41,792 bases of DNA from Verrucomicrobiota bacterium (GTDB taxonomy: Bacteria; Verrucomicrobiota; Verrucomicrobiia; Verrucomicrobiales; Verrucomicrobiaceae), in contig JANYCZ010000049.1 in NCBI GenBank assembly GCA_025360015.1, positions 1 to 41,792 on the forward strand, written 5' to 3'. Position 1 is the first letter of the stretch. Each line of letters opens with the position of its first letter. Positions 23,855 through 32,985 of this stretch are shown here, piece by piece. Below the pieces are notes generated by a model, which saw nothing but the letters and a program-made list of their open reading frames with translations, was not told the DNA's origin and made no database searches. A program made the translations under genes and the position numbers.

Positions 23855-24126
23855 CGGAAATCATCTTTCTTGAGGTTGAGCATCAGGCAGAGAAAATTGA
23901 CGGTTCGCGGCTCCAGCGTGCGCAGACGGGTCACCACCTGCCGCAGTTTTTCATCGCCATAGTGCCTGCGAAGCTTATGCCATCCTTCAAGCCCCCCACG
24001 TTCCACGACTCGGGCAATGATCTGTTTGGCGTGACTCTCAAGGTCGAGCGATTCCACCTGCGTATCCCAAAACAGCGCTCGGGGAAGACCGAGAGGCGTT
24101 GCTGTGTTGGATGATTCTAAAACCAT
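23809..24126 (-). CDS. DUF6922-like small protein, candidate antitoxin partner
   Basis: 105 residues. The segment PRALFWDTQVESLDLESHAKQIIARVVERGGLEGWHKLRRHYGDEKLRQVV (in parts) matches the small DUF6922-type proteins commonly found before AbiEii-like toxins. It has no obvious DNA-binding domain beyond this helical core. It overlaps the toxin gene by 46 nt and starts 115 nt from the divergent sulfatase ATG. Identification rests mainly on the helix pattern and position. Confidence 0.7.
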   Translation of the reverse strand: MVLESSNTATPLGLPRALFWDTQVESLDLESHAKQIIARVVERGGLEGWHKLRRHYGDEKLRQVVTRLRTLEPRTVNFLCLMLNLKKDDFRCCTSRPFPSAPWIS

Positions 24127-24241
24127 GAGGATGATGCTACACGCCTCTCTCCAAATCTCAACTCACGATCCACGTCTCTGGAACCCACTTCATTGGTTTT
24201 TGCTGGGAGATCGCGCTTCGTCCTTCGTTATCAACTGCCCC

Positions 24242-25669
24242 ATGAAATTCCTTCCTGCGATCTTCCATGCCCTCGGTGGCTTCGTCTTTGCCGCAGTCCT
24301 GTCTTCCACAGCTTCAGCGCAGGAGAGCAAGCCGAACATCCTCGTCATCATCGCTGACGACCTAGGTTACGCGGACATCGGCGTGCATGGTGGCAAAGTG
24401 GTGCCCACGCCAAACATCGATGCCCTCGCCGCCAGCGGCGTGCGCTGCACGAACGGCTATGTCACCGCGCCCTATTGCAGCCCCTCGCGGGCGGGTTTTC
24501 TCACGGGCAAATCGCAGACACGCTTCGGCCATGAATTCAATCCGCATGTCGGCGACGAGGCCAAGCTCGGCCTGCCGCTGGATCAGCGGACGATCGCGAA
24601 TGTGCTGCACGATGCGGGCTACGCGACATCGCTCATCGGCAAATGGCATCAGGGCTTCGATGTCGCGCATCATCCGCAGTCGCGTGGCTTCGACGAGTTC
24701 TTCGGTTTCCTCGTCGGCGGACACAACTACCTGCTGCACAAGGATGCCGAGCCCGAGTTCGGCTCCGCGCATTCGCACAACATGATCTACCGGGGTCGTG
24801 AGCTGCAACACCTCGACGGCTTCACGACGGATCTGTTCACCGACGAAGCCCTCGGTTTCATGAACCGCAACACCGCCAAGCCCTGGTTCCTCTACCTCGC
24901 CTACAATGCGGTCCACACGCCGCTGGAGATTGCCGAAAAACTCAAAGACCGCATTCCTGCTGACGTCACCGACCCAAATCGCCGCGGTTACCTCGCGCTG
25001 CTACTGGGGCTTGACGATTCCGTGGGCCGCATCACTGCCGAACTCAAAGCCAAACACCCCAACACCCTCGTGTTTTTCTTCAGCGACAACGGCGGCTCAG
25101 GCCGGAAACCCTTCTTCGCCTACAACACCGGCCTCAACACACCATTGCGTGGCGACAAAGGGCAGACGCTGGAAGGCGGCATCCGCGTGCCGTTTTTTGT
25201 GAGCTGGCCCGGCAAGCTGCCCTCCGGCAAAACCTACGATCAGCCGGTGAGCGCCATGGACATCCTGCCCACGGCCTGCGCCGCCACTGGAGCTCCGCAA
25301 CCCGATGGCGTCGAAGGCGTGAATCTCCTGCCGTATCTCAAAAGTGAGATCACCACCGCACCGCACGACACCCTCGCGTGGCGCTTCGGGCCGCAGAAAG
25401 CCATCCGCCAGGGCCAGTGGAAACTCGTCGATGTCCGCGACATGGAAGCCAAAACCCAGTCCGGCTGGCAGCTCTACGATTTGAGCACCGAAGTCGGCGA
25501 GCAACACGACCTCGCCGCTGCGAAGCCCGAACTCGTCACCCAACTCTCCAAGGCCTGGGACGAGTGGAACGCCAAAAACATGGCCCCGCAGTGGCATGGC
25601 GGCACCACCGAAGACCCCACCGCGCCTGAGAAGCCCGCGACAAAGGCCGGCAAGGCGAAAGGGAAGTGA
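24242..25669 (+). CDS. Secreted sulfatase
   Basis: 475 residues from the ATG at 24242, opening a signal peptide cleaved near ASAQ (about 26). The alkaline-phosphatase-like sulfatase fold is shown by PNILVIIADDLGYADIG (metal-binding DD about 39-40), the formylglycine motif CSPSRAGFLTG (Cys about 79), IGKWHQG, and FFFSDNGG. It should hydrolyse sulfate esters in glycans or aryl compounds after Cys-to-formylglycine maturation. The C-terminus ends in a Lys-rich tail (KAGKAKGK). No maturase gene is in the window. Confidence 0.93.
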   Translation: MKFLPAIFHALGGFVFAAVLSSTASAQESKPNILVIIADDLGYADIGVHGGKVVPTPNIDALAASGVRCTNGYVTAPYCSPSRAGFLTGKSQTRFGHEFNPHVGDEAKLGLPLDQRTIANVLHDAGYATSLIGKWHQGFDVAHHPQSRGFDEFFGFLVGGHNYLLHKDAEPEFGSAHSHNMIYRGRELQHLDGFTTDLFTDEALGFMNRNTAKPWFLYLAYNAVHTPLEIAEKLKDRIPADVTDPNRRGYLALLLGLDDSVGRITAELKAKHPNTLVFFFSDNGGSGRKPFFAYNTGLNTPLRGDKGQTLEGGIRVPFFVSWPGKLPSGKTYDQPVSAMDILPTACAATGAPQPDGVEGVNLLPYLKSEITTAPHDTLAWRFGPQKAIRQGQWKLVDVRDMEAKTQSGWQLYDLSTEVGEQHDLAAAKPELVTQLSKAWDEWNAKNMAPQWHGGTTEDPTAPEKPATKAGKAKGK

Positions 25670-25765
25670 GCAAACAACCTTAACACAGGCCGCGGGCATC
25701 ATTCTACAAAGAGCAAACGTTGCGCTGTAAGCTGACTGCATTCCGCGTTTGATTCATCTCCTCCC

Positions 25766-26908
25766 ATGCCCGCTTTCTCTGACCCCTTCCTCGAAGTCCG
25801 CAGCGCCACTGGCGTGCTGAAGTGCCCGTTCCACGGTGAAGACATCACCATGATCCTGCGCCACGAAGATGTGCGCAAGGCCGCCAAAGACTGGCAGGCC
25901 TTCAGCTCAGATGCGCCCTTCCGCGTGCCGATCCCTTCGGAGGAAGAGGTGCGCACGATGCGCCAGCTTCCCATCGAGACGAATCCGCCGGAGCACGGCG
26001 ACTACCGCGCCATCGTGGAGCCGTTTTTCCAGCGTGCTAAAGACCCTGCGATGATCGCACAGGTGGAGGCATTGATCGACAGCATGCTCACACAGGCGCT
26101 GAACCGCAGCGCCATCGAAATCGTCAACGAGTTTGCGCAGCCCATCCAATCACGCGCTTTGACCTGCCTGCTCAACGTTCCCGCCTCCGAAGGCGAAACC
26201 TGGATCGGCTGGGGCATCCACGTGTTCAAAGTCACCGGCGGCGAGTTTAAAAGCGGCAACGTCCTGGAAGATTATCTCAATGCTCAGTTCGATCACGCCG
26301 CAGCCAATCCCGGCGCAGACTTCTTCAGCGCGCTCACGCAGGCGGAGTATCGCGGTCGCAAGCTCACACGTGAGGAGATGATGGGCTTCGCCAATCTCGC
26401 CTTTGCGGGCGGGCGTGACACGATCATCCACACGATTTCCTGCGCCCTAGGTTATCTCGCCGAACATCCTGAAGCTCTGGAGTATCTGCGCGCAGACCCC
26501 AAGCGCATCACCCTCGCCAGCGAGGAGTTTTTCCGCGTCTTCATGCCGCTCACACATATCGGCCGCGTCTGCCCGGCGGACACAGATGTTCACGGCACCA
26601 CCGTCAAAGCCGGTGAGCGCATCTCCCTCGCCTGGGCCTCCGCCAATTTCGACGCCAGCGCCTTCCAACAGCCCGAGGAAGTCCGCCTCGATCGCAAGCC
26701 GAACCCGCATCTCTCCTTTGGCTTCGGCACTCACCTTTGCCTCGGGGCACCGCACGCGCGGCTCATCCTGCGCACGCTGCTGCGCCTGTGCTGTGAGCGC
26801 GTGAAGAGCATTACGATTCTCAAGGCCGAAGAGCGCGTGGAGCATGAGGCGAAGTTTGATCGCACACTCGGCTATGACTCGCTGATGGTGAGGCTGGAGG
26901 CGCTCTGA
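25766..26908 (+). CDS. Cytochrome P450
   Basis: 380 residues, typical bacterial class I P450 length. The I-helix oxygen-binding motif is AFAGGRDTIIH (about 220-230), the K-helix ExxR is EFFR (about 253-258 region), and the haem loop is FGFGTHLCLGAPHAR with Cys about 325. PPEHGDYRAIVEPFF near residue 75 is the C-helix region. It needs a ferredoxin and reductase that are not encoded here. Substrate is not predictable. It sits alone on the plus strand between a sulfatase and a convergent small gene. Confidence 0.93.
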   Translation: MPAFSDPFLEVRSATGVLKCPFHGEDITMILRHEDVRKAAKDWQAFSSDAPFRVPIPSEEEVRTMRQLPIETNPPEHGDYRAIVEPFFQRAKDPAMIAQVEALIDSMLTQALNRSAIEIVNEFAQPIQSRALTCLLNVPASEGETWIGWGIHVFKVTGGEFKSGNVLEDYLNAQFDHAAANPGADFFSALTQAEYRGRKLTREEMMGFANLAFAGGRDTIIHTISCALGYLAEHPEALEYLRADPKRITLASEEFFRVFMPLTHIGRVCPADTDVHGTTVKAGERISLAWASANFDASAFQQPEEVRLDRKPNPHLSFGFGTHLCLGAPHARLILRTLLRLCCERVKSITILKAEERVEHEAKFDRTLGYDSLMVRLEAL

Positions 26909-26912
26909 AACC

Positions 26913-27386
26913 TCACCACCCGATCAGCCGCGTAATCGCAGCCCGCAGCGCGGTTTCGAGAATCACCGCCTCGGCATGCGTGACGGGAATCGTGACCTTC
27001 TTCACAGATTTCGAAGCCGCGTCCTGGCGTGACATGCTCATGAAGTACGGCGCCTTCTGCGGATCATCGCGAAAGGTCAGTTCAAAGGCGCTGTTGGCTT
27101 TTTCAGATTGGTGAAAGAGCTTCGCCTGCTCTTGGCGGCCTTGCAGCGTCGCCAGCACGGCACCGAGATCCGAGAGGCCCCATTTCATGGTGATCTTCTG
27201 CTCCCAGTCGAACTGCTTCTCTCCGCTCTGCGAGGCGGCATCTACGAAGACCGCGCCTTTGGTGCGATTGAACTCCAAACGGATCACGCCGCCAGTGCCG
27301 CGACCGTTAGGCTTGTAGATGGCGTATTCGGCGGACTGCTTGGTGGTCGCGGAAGTCGAGGAGTTGGTGGTCGATTTCGAAGTCAT
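26913..27386 (-). CDS. Small nucleic-acid-binding-like protein, unassigned
   Basis: 157 residues from the ATG at 27386. A Ser/Thr-rich N-terminus (about 1-18) precedes a compact domain: EYAIYKPNGRGTGGVIRLEFNRTKGAVFVDAA, WEQKITMKWGLSDLGAVLATLQGRQE, and a C-terminal VTHAEAVILETALRAAITRLIGW helix. The strand-rich first half and amphipathic terminal helix recall Whirly/PC4-like ssDNA- or RNA-binding folds, but this is a resemblance of layout, not a confirmed family. The long open frame extending to 29114 is an artefact of reading through the opposite-strand sulfatase. Confidence 0.5.
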   Translation of the reverse strand: MTSKSTTNSSTSATTKQSAEYAIYKPNGRGTGGVIRLEFNRTKGAVFVDAASQSGEKQFDWEQKITMKWGLSDLGAVLATLQGRQEQAKLFHQSEKANSAFELTFRDDPQKAPYFMSMSRQDAASKSVKKVTIPVTHAEAVILETALRAAITRLIGW

Positions 27387-27428
27387 GCGTCGAAAATTAA
27401 AATACCGCCCCGTGAATGACAAGCCTCG

Positions 27429-27457
27429 ATGCTGAATTCGACTCAGCATTTGCTGAG
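27429..27457 (+). promoter_or_regulatory. Overlapping alternative hairpins before a sulfatase
   Basis: Segments atgctga (27429-27435), ctcagcat (27442-27449) and tgctgag (27451-27457) can pair first with second or second with third, but not both. They sit 32 nt before the ATG at 27489. A switch-like leader is possible but unproven. Confidence 0.3.
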
Positions 27458-27488
27458 ATGTTGCTGCAGGACCGTGCGTTACCGGCAC

Positions 27489-28949
27489 ATGCTCATCCAG
27501 CCCATCACGCTCCCCACCCGCTGCGTCTTCGCATTCGTTCTGCTGCTTGCCTCCTGCCTCACTCCCGCGGCGTCCTTCGCTGCCGAGAAACAGCCCAACA
27601 TCCTCTTCCTGCTCATCGACGATCTCGGCTACGCGGACTGCGGCTTCAATGGTGGCAAAGACATTCACACGCCCAGCATCGACAAACTGGCGGCTGCGGG
27701 CACCGTGCTGGAGTCGCTCTACGTGCAGCCGGTTTGTTCGCCCACACGTGCGGCTCTGATGACTGGTCGCTACGCCACGCATACCGGTGTTTACACTATC
27801 GTACGTCCGCACGCCACGTGGGGCCTGCCGCTCACCGAGCGCACGCTGGCCAATGCGCTGCATGATGCGGGCTACGCCACTGCCATCACCGGCAAATGGC
27901 ACCTCGGCGAGTTTGAGCCCGCCTACCTGCCCACCGCACGCGGCTTTGACCATCATTACGGCCACTACTTTGGCATGCTGGATTACTTCACCCATATGCG
28001 CGGCCAGGATCTCGACTGGTATCGCGATGGCCAGCCCGTGAAGGAGGAAGGCTACACCACGCATCTCATCGCGCATGAAGCCTGCCGCATCATTACGGAG
28101 AAGGACAAAGCCAAGCCGCTCTTTCTCTATGTGCCGTTCAATGGTGTGCATTCGCCGCATCAGGTGCCGGATGAGTACCTCAAGCCCTATGGAGCGCTGA
28201 AGGGCAACCGGCAAAAACTCGCGGGCATGCTGGCTGCCGTGGACGAGGCCATCGGGCAGATCGTCGCTGCCTTGGAAAGCACCGGTCAGCGTGACAACAC
28301 GCTCATCATTTTCTCTACCGACAACGGCGGCCCGCCTCCCGGCAGCAATGCACCTCTGCGCGCCTTCAAAGGCAGCATCTACGAAGGCGGCGTGCGCGGT
28401 TGCGCCTTTGCCAACTGGCCCGGACACATTCCCGCAGGCAAGCGCCTCAAAGAACCCATGCATACTGTGGACTGGTATCCCACCCTCGTGAAAATCGCCG
28501 GCGGATCGCTGGAGCAGAAGACCGTACTGGATGGCAAAGACGTCTGGCCCATGCTCACGCAAGGCGCGCCGTCTCCGCACGACGCCATCCTGTGTGTGCA
28601 ATCCCCCAAAGTCGCTGCTGTGCGCATGGGGGACTGGAAGCTCGTCATGAACGGCAGCGATGCCGACAGCGAAGAAGCCCCGCAGGGAACTGCAAAAGGC
28701 AAAGGCAGGAAGGGCAAAGCCCAAGGTGAAGTCGATGCCGCCACCACCGCTGAGTTCGGCGAAACTCTCGCGCTGTACAATCTCGCCACGGACATCGGCG
28801 AAAAGAAGAACCTTCTGCTTGTAGAGCCTGAGCGCGTCGCCGCCATGCGCGCCCGGCTGGCCGAGTTCCTCAGAGACGCCGTGGTGCCGGGCCAGGTGGG
28901 ACATGAAGCCGCCGTGCCTGAGCAGCCGAGGAGGAAAGCCAAACAGTAA
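27489..28949 (+). CDS. Secreted arylsulfatase
   Basis: 486 residues from the ATG at 27489 (the start at 27429 would add a non-signal stretch). The signal peptide ends near SFAAEK. Sulfatase hallmarks: PNILFLLIDDLGYADCGFNGG, formylglycine motif CSPTRAALMTGRYATHTG (Cys about 83), ITGKWHLG, and IFSTDNGGPPPG. The C-terminal half resembles arylsulfatase B-type enzymes. A Lys-rich insertion (GTAKGKGRKGKAQG) lies near residue 400, and the protein ends PRRKAKQ. It is likely to act on sulfated glycans outside the cytoplasm. Confidence 0.93.
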   Translation: MLIQPITLPTRCVFAFVLLLASCLTPAASFAAEKQPNILFLLIDDLGYADCGFNGGKDIHTPSIDKLAAAGTVLESLYVQPVCSPTRAALMTGRYATHTGVYTIVRPHATWGLPLTERTLANALHDAGYATAITGKWHLGEFEPAYLPTARGFDHHYGHYFGMLDYFTHMRGQDLDWYRDGQPVKEEGYTTHLIAHEACRIITEKDKAKPLFLYVPFNGVHSPHQVPDEYLKPYGALKGNRQKLAGMLAAVDEAIGQIVAALESTGQRDNTLIIFSTDNGGPPPGSNAPLRAFKGSIYEGGVRGCAFANWPGHIPAGKRLKEPMHTVDWYPTLVKIAGGSLEQKTVLDGKDVWPMLTQGAPSPHDAILCVQSPKVAAVRMGDWKLVMNGSDADSEEAPQGTAKGKGRKGKAQGEVDAATTAEFGETLALYNLATDIGEKKNLLLVEPERVAAMRARLAEFLRDAVVPGQVGHEAAVPEQPRRKAKQ

Positions 28950-29045
28950 GCTTTCCGCTGTGTTCATCCAAGTGGCAGGAGTTTTTGAGCGCTCACGAAA
29001 TGTTTCGCCAGATGCGGATGCTCCGCGCGTTTCAGCACTCACTGC

Positions 29046-29984
29046 ATGAAAAACCTTCTGATTTTTTGCGCGCTGCTGTTGAGCACGCACCCGGTTCACG
29101 CTGCTGACAAACACCGGGAGGTCGCTCCGCGTCTGCCCGACGATTTGAAGATCATCAATGGCATCGTGTTCAAACAGGTCGGCGAACAGAAGCTCGATCT
29201 GATGCTGTTTCAGCCGCTGGTGAAGAAGTTCGAGAAATCACCGTTGGTCCTTTACATCCATGGCGGCGGCTGGGGCGGCGGCGATAAGTACAAGGTGCTG
29301 CGCAACGACATCCTCAGCGTGATCCGCAGCCTCAATCAGGCAGGGTTTACCTGCGCGAGCATTGAGTACCGGCTGGCGGATGGCAAACCCGCGCTGGCCA
29401 GCGACAGTGTGACCGACTGCAAAGATGCCGTGCGCTATTTGGTGAAGCATGCGCAGGAGTACGCCGTTGATCCGGAGCACATCGGCACCTTTGGGTCCTC
29501 CGCCGGCGGGCACCTCACGCTGGTGACAGCACCTGGCAAAGACAGCGACTATCCCTGCGATCCCGTGCTCGATGGACCGGCGCGGAAGATCCGCTGCGTG
29601 GCCGCCTACTATCCGCTGGTTTCGTTTGTCGATGCGGAGTGCATGAAGAGCGGCAATTTCGCGCGGCCGCAGCGCATGGTCCCCCTGCTCGGCGGATTGT
29701 TGACGGAGAAGCGTGAACTCGCGCTGAAGCTCAGCCCCATCGAGCTCTTGCGCGCCGACAGCCCGGCCATTCTCGTGGCGCATGGCGATGCAGACACGGT
29801 CCTCTCCGTCCACAACGCCATCGCCCTGCGTGATGCGGCACAGGCCAAAGGTGTTCCCATAGAATGCATCATCTCCAAAGGAGCAGGCCATGGCTTCAGC
29901 GGTGACTCGATCTCGCCCACGATTGCTGAGATCAATCAGCAGACGGTGGCGTTCTTTTTGAAGCATCTGGTACCTGCGCCATGA
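29046..29984 (+). CDS. Secreted alpha/beta hydrolase (esterase/lipase-like)
   Basis: 312 residues with a signal peptide (cut near VHA-A, about 19). The HGGGW oxyanion motif (about 72-76), the nucleophile elbow GSSAGG (Ser about 152), an Asp in HGDADTVL and the His in GAGHGF make up an HSL/BD-FAE-like esterase triad. Such enzymes often deacetylate polysaccharides, which would fit the sulfatase just upstream (97 nt), but no substrate-specific feature is visible. Confidence 0.88.
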   Translation: MKNLLIFCALLLSTHPVHAADKHREVAPRLPDDLKIINGIVFKQVGEQKLDLMLFQPLVKKFEKSPLVLYIHGGGWGGGDKYKVLRNDILSVIRSLNQAGFTCASIEYRLADGKPALASDSVTDCKDAVRYLVKHAQEYAVDPEHIGTFGSSAGGHLTLVTAPGKDSDYPCDPVLDGPARKIRCVAAYYPLVSFVDAECMKSGNFARPQRMVPLLGGLLTEKRELALKLSPIELLRADSPAILVAHGDADTVLSVHNAIALRDAAQAKGVPIECIISKGAGHGFSGDSISPTIAEINQQTVAFFLKHLVPAP

Positions 29985-30052
29985 ACAAAGTATGAGGCTT
30001 ATTGCCAAACCCTCGGCAGTCCATGACTGGTGCGACAACCGATTACATCCCC

Positions 30053-30934
30053 ATGAAACACTTGCTGCTGCCGCTCCTCCTCGTCCTTGCCAGTTGTGAA
30101 ACTCCTCAATCTGTTGGCATGCCGAGCAGCACGCCGCAGGCATCTTCCTGGGGCATGCCGCAGATCATCAATGTCTCGGCTTATGATCCGAAGGAGAAGC
30201 AACGGGCGGGGCAGGGCTACTCGGAGCATGATGTGTCTGCGCTGCGTGCGAATGGGGCGAGTGCTTTGATCGCGCGAGCGGGCAAGGGCGGGAACTTGGA
30301 TGAGAAGTGCGGAAACTTCCTCGCGGCAGCAGACCGCGCGGGGATGCTGCCAGGTGTTTACTACCGTCTGCAAAATCATGTGGATGCCGTGGTGCAGGCA
30401 GATCAGTTCAGCGCGCGTGCGCACTCGCTGGCGCGTGGCCGGGCGTGGAATGCTCCGGCGCTGCTGCTGTGCGCTGACTTTGATGCGAACTCGCGGCTCT
30501 CCGACATCCTGCGTTTCATGGACCGCGTGGAGTCACGCACGGGGGTGGTACCCATGGCGTATCTGGAAAACAGCACGCATATGAAGCGCCTGCTCAGCAG
30601 CGCCGATCCGGCCACGAAAGCCAGGCTGCGCCGCATGCCCTACTGGCTGGCGCTGTATGCGCATGACAGCGGTGCGGGGCCGGATTATCCAGCACCGGGC
30701 AATCCGCACGGCCTGCTCAACCAATACCAGGTGTGGTCTGACTGGACGCTGTGGCAGTACGGTGGCGTGGACTGGTCGCATGGCCGCTCCCAGCCGAAGG
30801 TGTACAACCACGGCGCCCACCGCAACAACCTCTACTTCGGCAATCTCGACCGGCCGGTGGAGCGCAATGTGTTCAATGGATCGCATGCGGCGTTGCAATC
30901 GTTCTGGCAGCAGCATGGCCTGCCGCTGCATTGA
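30053..30934 (+). CDS. GH25-like lipoprotein (lysozyme family), altered catalytic motif
   Basis: 293 residues from the ATG at 30053. A short lipoprotein signal ends at LASC (Cys about 15). The rest follows the GH25 TIM-barrel order: an early VSAYDPK strand, SALIARAGKG, GVYYRLQNHVDAVVQADQF, LLLCADFDAN, PMAYLEN, PYWLALYAHD and TLWQYGG. Active GH25 muramidases carry DxE at the end of the central strand; here the sequence is DFD. It may be a cell-wall-binding or differently acting relative. It is anchored in a membrane by its lipidated Cys. Confidence 0.6.
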   Translation: MKHLLLPLLLVLASCETPQSVGMPSSTPQASSWGMPQIINVSAYDPKEKQRAGQGYSEHDVSALRANGASALIARAGKGGNLDEKCGNFLAAADRAGMLPGVYYRLQNHVDAVVQADQFSARAHSLARGRAWNAPALLLCADFDANSRLSDILRFMDRVESRTGVVPMAYLENSTHMKRLLSSADPATKARLRRMPYWLALYAHDSGAGPDYPAPGNPHGLLNQYQVWSDWTLWQYGGVDWSHGRSQPKVYNHGAHRNNLYFGNLDRPVERNVFNGSHAALQSFWQQHGLPLH

Positions 30935-31828
30935 TCACCGCAGCGCCGCCGCGACCTGCTTCAGCGCATCGACCAAGGCACGTGTGGCAGCGGAGGCGCG
31001 GCCTTTCTGCCAGAGGACGATGAAGTCCCAGCGGGCCTTCTCGTCGCTGACCGGCACGAATGTCACGCCGGGATGCTGCAGCTTTTCAAAGTAGCCGGGC
31101 AGCAGCGTCACACCTGACTCGGAGACGACCTGCGAGAGCACGTTCGTGATGCCATCCACGACGACGGCAAAGCGCGGCTTGAACCCGGCCGGTTTGCACA
31201 GCGCGGTCATCCAGCGATTGCGACCCGGCACCTGGGCTTCATCCACACCGATGAAATCACGGCCCTTTAACTCTTTGAGCGCGATGCTTTTCTGTGCCGC
31301 GATCAGATCGCTGTCGGCCACCGCTACGCAGACACGCAGCGAGCAGAGTTTGGCGCTGTGAAATTCGCGCGCCGCCATCACGCCCTCCTGGCCGATGAGC
31401 GCAAGATCCAGCTCGCCTGCACGCAGGCCGTCGATCTGCTCACGCGGGGACATGTCGTGCAGTTTGAGTTTTACCTCCGGTTGTGACTTGCGCAGCTTTG
31501 CCAGCGCGGGAGTGAGCATGCTCTGCGCGGCGGAAAGCAGATAGCCCACGCGCAGTTCGGAGCGCTCGCCACGCGCCTGGCGGCGCAGCTCCGCCAGCGC
31601 GGTGTCATAGCTGCCGACCAGCGGGCGCATGGCCTTCACCAGAGCATGGCCAAGGCCGGTGGGCTTCACACCGCTGGTCTCGCGCTCCAGCAGCTTGCCG
31701 CCGAGTTCATTTTCCAAAGCCTGCATCTGCCGGCTCAGCGCAGGCTGGGTGATGCGCAGCCGCACCGCAGCGCGGTTGACGCTGCCTTCTTCGATCACGG
31801 TGAGCAGGGCGCGGATGCGGTCCATCAT
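30935..31828 (-). CDS. LysR family transcriptional regulator
   Basis: 297 residues from the ATG at 31828; the in-frame start at 31855 adds 9 residues. The N-terminal winged HTH reads RIRALLTVIEEGSVNRAAVRLRITQPALSRQMQALENELGGKLLERE (in parts). The periplasmic-binding-like effector domain spans about 85-297. It is divergent from the DsrE-led gene set with 127 bp between starts, the usual LysR arrangement, so those genes are the likely targets. An inverted repeat accggc/gccggt at 31870-31896 is a candidate site. Confidence 0.88.
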   Translation of the reverse strand: MMDRIRALLTVIEEGSVNRAAVRLRITQPALSRQMQALENELGGKLLERETSGVKPTGLGHALVKAMRPLVGSYDTALAELRRQARGERSELRVGYLLSAAQSMLTPALAKLRKSQPEVKLKLHDMSPREQIDGLRAGELDLALIGQEGVMAAREFHSAKLCSLRVCVAVADSDLIAAQKSIALKELKGRDFIGVDEAQVPGRNRWMTALCKPAGFKPRFAVVVDGITNVLSQVVSESGVTLLPGYFEKLQHPGVTFVPVSDEKARWDFIVLWQKGRASAATRALVDALKQVAAALR

Positions 31829-31869
31829 GCTGCCGAGGGTATGCGCATCCGGCATAACGGCAACAGGGA

Positions 31870-31896
31870 ACCGGCATTACCCGCAGGCTGGCCGGT
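31870..31896. promoter_or_regulatory. Candidate LysR binding site
   Basis: An inverted repeat accggc (31870-31875) and gccggt (31891-31896) has half-site centres 21 bp apart, about two helical turns. It lies between the divergent LysR and DsrE genes. Short GC-rich half-sites can arise by chance in this genome. Confidence 0.35.
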
Positions 31897-31955
31897 GCGG
31901 CAGTGTCCACCTGCTCCACGAAGAGCTCATCAACCCAAACACACCCTCCCATCCC

Positions 31956-32327
31956 ATGAAACTCGCAATCATCATCACCTCAGATCCTAAAAACGGCGAA
32001 GAAGCTCTCGGCCGCGCCTTCAATGGGCTTGCCCTCGCAGCGGAAGCCCAGGACAAGAACGACGAAGTTAATGTCGTCTTCGCTGGCACCGGCGTCCGCT
32101 GGCCCGCTGAATTCTCGAAGCCCACGCATCCGGCACACGGTCTCTACAATGCCGTGCGCCCGGTCGTCGCCGGCGCTTCTTGCGGCTGCGCGACCGTGTT
32201 TGGCGCTACGAAGGAAGTGGAGGCCTGCGGCCTGCCTGAGCTCAAAGATTACGCGCTGGCTGGCACTCCTGGGTTCGCAAGCATCCGCCGCTACCTTGCT
32301 GAAGGCTGGCAGACCCTCGTATTCTAA
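31956..32327 (+). CDS. DsrE-family protein
   Basis: 123 residues from the ATG at 31956. The opening MKLAIIITSDPKNGEEALGRAFNGLALAAEA and VNVVFAGTGVRW fit the DsrE/DsrF-like fold, and Cys residues occur in GASCGCATVFGA and EACGLPE. Family members act in sulfur relay or redox sensing, but those without DsrF/H partners have unknown targets. It is the first gene after the divergent LysR gene and precedes a PNPOx-like gene by 52 nt. Confidence 0.72.
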   Translation: MKLAIIITSDPKNGEEALGRAFNGLALAAEAQDKNDEVNVVFAGTGVRWPAEFSKPTHPAHGLYNAVRPVVAGASCGCATVFGATKEVEACGLPELKDYALAGTPGFASIRRYLAEGWQTLVF

Positions 32328-32379
32328 AACAAACCGTGCGGCAGACGCCGTCCCAACACCCCCCCGCTCCACCTCGATT

Positions 32380-32985
32380 ATGGCCGACCGATTCATGCAC
32401 ACCGTGCTCACGCCTGCCGTGTTCGAGGCGGAGCGACACTACTATGGGCGGGCGTATCCCCCCTTCGACGCCACGCCTGAGCGTGATGCGCTCACCGCAG
32501 CGGAGGCGGCGTTCATCGCCGAGCGTGACTCGTTTTACATGGCCACGATCACGGAAAATGGCTGGCCGTATCTCCAGCATCGCGGTGGGGCGAAGGGCTT
32601 CCTCCGTGTCACCGGACCGAGCGAACTCATGTTCGCCGATCACGGCGGCAATCGCCAGATGATCAGCGTCGGCAGTCTCGCGAAGAATGATCGTGTCAGT
32701 CTCTTCCTCATGGACTACCCGGCGCGTGAGCGGCTGAAGATTCTCGGCCATGCCCAGGTGCTGGATGCACGCGAGCATCCCGATCTCGTGGCCAAGATCG
32801 CACCGCCCGGCGGGCATGCGGCCAAGGTCGAACGCATCTTTGTCATCGACGTTTTATCCTATGACTGGAACTGCCCCAAATTCATCACCCCGCGCTTCAC
32901 CGCTGCCGAGGTACAGGACGCCGTCGCGCCGCTGAAGGCCCGCATTGCCGAACTCGAATCCCAGCTCAAACTCCACACACCATGA
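32380..32985 (+). CDS. Pyridoxamine 5'-phosphate oxidase-family flavoprotein
   Basis: 201 residues from the ATG at 32380. The split-barrel FMN-binding pattern is seen in [30 protein letters not shown] (in parts), [30 protein letters not shown], and [10 protein letters not shown]. It lacks the C-terminal PdxH signature, so it is a general PNPOx-like flavoprotein rather than a vitamin B6 enzyme. The C-terminal 20 residues look coiled-coil ([14 protein letters not shown]). Its stop overlaps the next gene by 4 nt (32982-32985). Confidence 0.82.
   Translation: MADRFMHTVLTPAVFEAERHYYGRAYPPFDATPERDALTAAEAAFIAERDSFYMATITENGWPYLQHRGGAKGFLRVTGPSELMFADHGGNRQMISVGSLAKNDRVSLFLMDYPARERLKILGHAQVLDAREHPDLVAKIAPPGGHAAKVERIFVIDVLSYDWNCPKFITPRFTAAEVQDAVAPLKARIAELESQLKLHTP

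Noticed and set aside
26913..29114. 733-residue minus-strand open frame
   Set aside because: Most of it is the reverse of the sulfatase at 27489-28949; only the first 157 codons from 27386 look like a protein.
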